This document shows positions 60,390 through 64,000 of a stretch of 64,000 nt of DNA, piece by piece. The notes under the pieces were generated by a model. It ran no database searches. It was not told the DNA's origin and saw nothing but the letters and a program-made list of their open reading frames with translations. A program made the translations under genes and the position numbers. This DNA comes from Margaritispora aquatica (taxonomy: Eukaryota > Ascomycota > Leotiomycetes > Helotiales > Discinellaceae): the NCBI GenBank assembly GCA_007644065.1, contig VJWN01000002.1, positions 632,925-696,924 on the forward strand, given 5' to 3'. Each line of letters begins with the position of its first letter. The stretch's first letter is position 1.

Positions 60390-60994
60390 AAGATTAATGG
60401 CCGCTTGAAACTATTGAAACTATCTTCAAAATGATATTATCAAGGTTTTGAACTATCTCCATCTCTATCAAGTCTCTACCTCCTTGATAGATATGAGTTA
60501 GTCTGATAAGTAATCATAATTATATAGTATAAAAATAATTCATTGCTTGAGTGATTGAGAAAAGCACATAGAATGAAGTTGATAATTAAATGTGTGACAT
60601 TGCAAGAGTTGAAGCGTCATTTTGTGATGTTTCCGTGGATACATAGTTTATAATTCATATTGTGAGTTCTCACCTCTGTGTATAGCAAAAATTGCGAGAA
60701 GAGAATATGGCGGAATGGAATAAATTGTTTGCTACTATGGTTTGTTGAAACCTTTTATGGAGAGTGAGGTTGCACTCAAACAAGTGATCGGTTCTATAGC
60801 TAGTATAAGACGACAAATAAGCTCCTATTAGCTTTCAGCTCCAAAATACGTTTCGAACTCGCCACTTAGACTATCGGCCTCGACGATAATATCTATACAG
60901 CAACGAAATATCACGCTGTTCCACTCCTAGAATGCCTAACGAGGTTGCTAAGACATACTGATGGTAAGGGCTGGGTTTAGGCTACGTGGGATGT
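60390..60994. other. Convergent intergenic stretch
   Basis: 600 bp between the 3' ends of the kinase gene and the secreted-protein gene. AT-rich near 60,500. No gene, tRNA or repeat is recognised. Confidence 0.5.
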
Positions 60995-61641
60995 TTAAAT
61001 GTCAATTTTGGAGTCCTTTTTAGTGACAGTGATCTCAATATCATATCCAGCAACTTCTTGGTGTTTCTTGTGGGCTAATGGTAAGTTTGTCAGCTATGCA
61101 ATCTTTACGTATGGAACAAGAGACTGGTTCCTAGGTATTACTCACCAGACCCATGCAGCGATTGAATGTAAGCCACGTCATGGCAGCAATAGACCTTTTC
61201 ACCAATGTAACACTTTTGACCATTTCCATACTCGCTCGAAATCTCATGGCGCCAGCCCGCTGGACATACGCCAGCGCAGAATGGCCTATGAGAAATCTTA
61301 GCCAAAAGTCTTGCGGTGAGGCGAATTTTTCCTTCAGTCACTTACGCTTTTCCGAACCATCCACAACTCTCCCAAGCATAAGTTTCGTCGATGTCCCGCT
61401 CAATTGGCTCAATGATAGTTCGTCGAGTTGCTATCATCATTTTAGTCATAATTTCCAAGCCAAAGGCATCGATCATGAGAACAGGGGTCATAGAGATTTT
61501 GAGGCGATCTTCTCAGCCCCGAATAGATGAACTTCCGTTCAAAGGTTGTTGATGATGATGGGATAAATTTTGCTTACAAGGTGCTGCAATTGCTACTGCG
61601 GTGAATATGCCGAAGACAGCTTGAATCTTGGAGAAAAGCAT
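60995..61641 (-). CDS. Small secreted cysteine-rich protein
   Basis: Four exons (61,641-61,578; 61,508-61,346; 61,285-61,146; 61,074-60,995) give 148 residues. MLFSKIQAVFGIFTAVAIAA is a clear signal peptide. Mature residues include six cysteines: Cys70, 79, 83, 101, 109 and 110, in ESCGWFGKAPFCAGVCPAGW and GQKCYIGEKVYCC. This C-x8-C-x3-C-x17-C-x7-CC pattern recurs in small secreted proteins of fungi, of unknown function. The third intron (GTGAGT donor, ctgac branch) fits the frame; if it is retained, the protein stops at 61,138 after 124 residues with all cysteines kept. Intron 1 has a weak acceptor and is the least certain. Candidate effector or defence protein, by inference. Confidence 0.65.
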
Positions 61642-61723
61642 GTTTCCGTAGCTTGAAAGTGATGGTATGAGACTTGTTGTTCTGTTGAAAGATGGTCGAA
61701 GTGTTTCCTGGGATTCGGAGGCG

Positions 61724-61736
61724 GATTATATAGCTC
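61724..61736 (-). promoter_or_regulatory. TATA box of the secreted-protein gene
   Basis: On the minus strand, agctatataatccgcc lies about 85-95 bp upstream of the ATG at 61,641. A clear TATA element is unusual in this window and suits an inducible gene. Confidence 0.45.
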
Positions 61737-64000
61737 TTTCTCGTGGTCGACAACCTCTTGATTCTGAGGTCGCTTGCTCAGCTAGCCGCCTGAGCAGGTG
61801 GTGAGCTGTTTCAGTACTAGTGGTCTCAATTTTTCAGTGTCTCGGTCAAGTTGAGTGATTATATTGCGTGATGCATCTGCACAATGACATTAGTTTTGTC
61901 TCGAAGCCGTAACTATCTCCTTCACACCACATGCATACAATAGAAAGACATGAGTTTGCGACATCGCATGCGAGAAGTCTAGACCAACTCATGTCAAGCT
62001 GAAAGAACATAATAGAATTATCACACATTTATCCTGGGGCGTTTATAGATTCAGGTACAATACCAATCAAAAGCGCAATTGTCCCCTGAGAGACTGAGAG
62101 CGAGAGAGACTACCTAACCTATCCTTAGGATTGTACGTTTGATTCCTGTGTCACATGATGAATTTTTCGTGCTTTCTGCTCAGAAGTCTCAAATATGATA
62201 ACTCAATAGATGTCTTGTCCACAAACATGGCTTAAGATTCATTCACTTAGGACTCGTTCGCTTAGAACTTTTGGACGGGTTTACCAGAAGTAGTCGTGAC
62301 ATGTTAAATGCCGGATCTAAGAAACTGTGTGAAACGAATTTAGACCACGAAATATGCCCCAGTAAATTAAAAACTATAGATCTTCCTTCAATAGAGCATT
62401 TCTAATGTCCAGAGAGAGAACCTGAGCATTTGAACTACTTTTCTACTCATTTGAAGGTTTGAAGGGTTTGTCCAACAATTTCGTTGTACAGGTGCATGGC
62501 AAGAACTCAATTCTTCTCAGACATTGCTTGTCATATGCTTGAGCTTCTCTACTATTTTGACAGTGAGTAAAAAAGCATTGGCTAACCAGACTTAATTCCA
62601 ATTACAGACACCGTTCCCAATCAAACATTCCGTTAATAGTAGGATTTTTCAAGGAATTGGCCGTCCCGTAGCGAATTAGAACTTCAGACAAAGTTCTAAA
62701 TATTGTTTGGGTGCAGATGGTCATGGAACTTATGCAGTAAGACCTGCAGCAATTCAGATCCTGGCGGGAGGTCCCGGACGATCACCCGACTCGCAAATCT
62801 AAGACAAGGTTCCTATTTCCATGTAGCTCGAATAGCACAGGTACAACAGATTGGCGGCACGACGGGTGTGTAAAACAGATGAGATTGTCTCAATTGTGCA
62901 TCGAATATCCAAGAGATGGCTGTGATCAGCAGATATCATGATTTGAAAAAAGGTGCCCTTCACATGCCACGGTGAGGTATGTTTGAAGAGTCTTCGCCAT
63001 CATCTTTAAATTCAAACTCATCAACGAGTCTATGCATCAAAGATGCGGATGAGCTAGGCTCTAGGGCCAGCCTGCATGATTCCATAGCCATGTCACTCGT
63101 GCTGCACTTAAACCTTTACATCAAGATAGCAAGCGTAGGGGACATGTTTTGAGAGCTGTACATGGCGTTAGCACCACTAAGTGGTGAGCACTTATGTATG
63201 CACGATAAGTGCATGGCGAAACAAAGATTTAACGATTAGCTTAGTTCACGCTTTCTAGTTTGGGGTTAAATTTGCTCAAGGTTGTCTCAGGTGTCTCGAA
63301 AAGTAGTGGTGTCTTGGAGTTCAACCTTCATTACACTGAGGTGATTTTGGACCTGTCCTTCAAGGCAATAAGTTGTGATGCACAAATCGATTCCAATCAA
63401 ATTCCTACCATAGTTGAAGAAACTCAGAAGCACGTTGAGGTCTAAGAGTTATCGACGGAGAAAATTTTACAGGTGTTAGAGATGCCGTTCATTATAATTA
63501 AGCTAATATGATTACTGTCGAAGTTCTTGATCATTATGAACGAAGAGATCAACTTGGTCATCCAAGCTCTCAGAAGACTCATGATTCGAAGATTGACTCA
63601 TGGCAATGGTACTGACTACAAATAAAGATAAGTAGGGATGATTCCGATATATCAGTGCCATTCTTCAATTTGGCTGGGGGCCCTCTAAAAGCCCATTGAC
63701 TAACAATCCATTATTGTCTGAATATATGAACGACTAGCCAATGATATGAATCTATCACAGGCCTTATGATGAATGTTCCGAGGTATGAATATAGGCTGTA
63801 GGAAATGGTAGGAGTTATTGTCATGAAAGCCTAAATTACAGTACTAGACAACTGTTATTTAACAAACCGAAGAATACGAAAAATCCGAAATTTTGTAATA
63901 CTACGTTTTCTTTAATATTAAATTAACTAATAAGTTTAAAATCACGAAAATAGAATTATTTAAAAGCTCTAATCCCTCTCTATAATATATATAAACGTAG
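61737..64000. other. Right-edge stretch, mostly without genes
   Basis: Apart from the possible broken gene at 62,496-62,802, only short frames are present; the frame ending at 63,445 (plus) is unrecognised and has no clear start. The final 150 bases (from about 63,850) become TA-rich again, which may be the start of another RIP-mutated repeat. Confidence 0.4.
62496..62802 (+). pseudogene. Possible broken gene for a small secreted protein
   Basis: An ATG at 62,496 opens a short frame; a different frame from about 62,519 encodes the hydrophobic signal-like run LLVICLSFSTILT, reaches a good GTGAGT donor (62,563), a gctaac branch and an acceptor at 62,607, then continues to a TAG at 62,677-62,679. 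After that stop it stays open for 40 codons (62,680-62,802), with SKYCLGADGHGTYAVRPAAI. A shifted start plus one stop suggests a decayed gene. The family is not recognised, and chance open frames cannot be excluded. Confidence 0.3.

Noticed and set aside
60840..60930. tRNA-like T-arm word (gagttcgaa on the minus strand)
   Set aside because: No matching acceptor, D or anticodon stems could be drawn around it.
63260..63445. 61-codon plus-strand frame near the right edge
   Set aside because: No ATG at a sensible place, no family resemblance, no splice-consistent partner.

Overview
The window looks like a chromosome segment from a filamentous ascomycete. The evidence is short introns (46-90 nt, GTRNGT donors, CTRAY branch points), HET, 2EXR and STAND N-terminal-domain genes, and a large block of repeat-induced-point-mutation (RIP) type DNA. 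A Leotiomycete is my guess from the style of the proteins; nothing here proves the class.

Layout. Positions 1 to about 23,080 form one AT-rich, gene-free block. CA and TG dinucleotides are strongly depleted in favour of TA while CG is kept, which is the signature of RIP. Inside it I can recognise a minus-strand Ty3/gypsy retrotransposon (about 18,600-23,040; reverse transcriptase and RNase H can be read through many stops), two diverged copies of an unidentified element that each end in paired minisatellite arrays (about 8,560-12,420 and 15,220-18,082), several other tandem arrays, and a 508-base assembly gap (18,083-18,590). From 23,080 the base composition becomes normal and genes begin.

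Gene region, left to right: a large SLIP-GC/dynamin-like GTPase (+, 24,599-27,564); a protein with a fungal STAND N-terminal domain but no NTPase (-, 31,203-33,014); an alpha/beta-hydrolase/NB-ARC/TPR NLR-like protein (+, 35,544-39,867); an APC-family amino acid/GABA/choline permease (+, 42,826-44,676); a type II membrane nucleotide pyrophosphatase/phosphodiesterase (+, 45,876-48,375); mitochondrial glycine dehydrogenase GCV2 (-, 49,474-52,750) divergent from a 49-residue TOM5 gene (+, 53,233-53,486); a 2EXR-domain protein (+, 54,216-55,451); a HET-domain protein (-, 56,686-58,866); a divergent protein kinase with a GC-AG intron (+, 59,251-60,389); and a small secreted six-cysteine protein (-, 60,995-61,641). 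A probable broken small secreted-protein gene lies at 62,496-62,802. AT-rich DNA returns at the right edge.

How the genes relate. Permease, phosphodiesterase, GCV2 and TOM5 are housekeeping or metabolic genes. The GTPase, the STAND N-domain protein, the NLR-like protein, the HET protein and possibly the degenerate kinase belong to families linked to non-self recognition and regulated cell death in fungi, or to innate immunity elsewhere. Their presence within 37 kb beside a RIP-mutated block is the most interesting feature of the window, but a functional link between them is inference. All exon structures were assembled by eye from splice motifs and reading-frame continuity.
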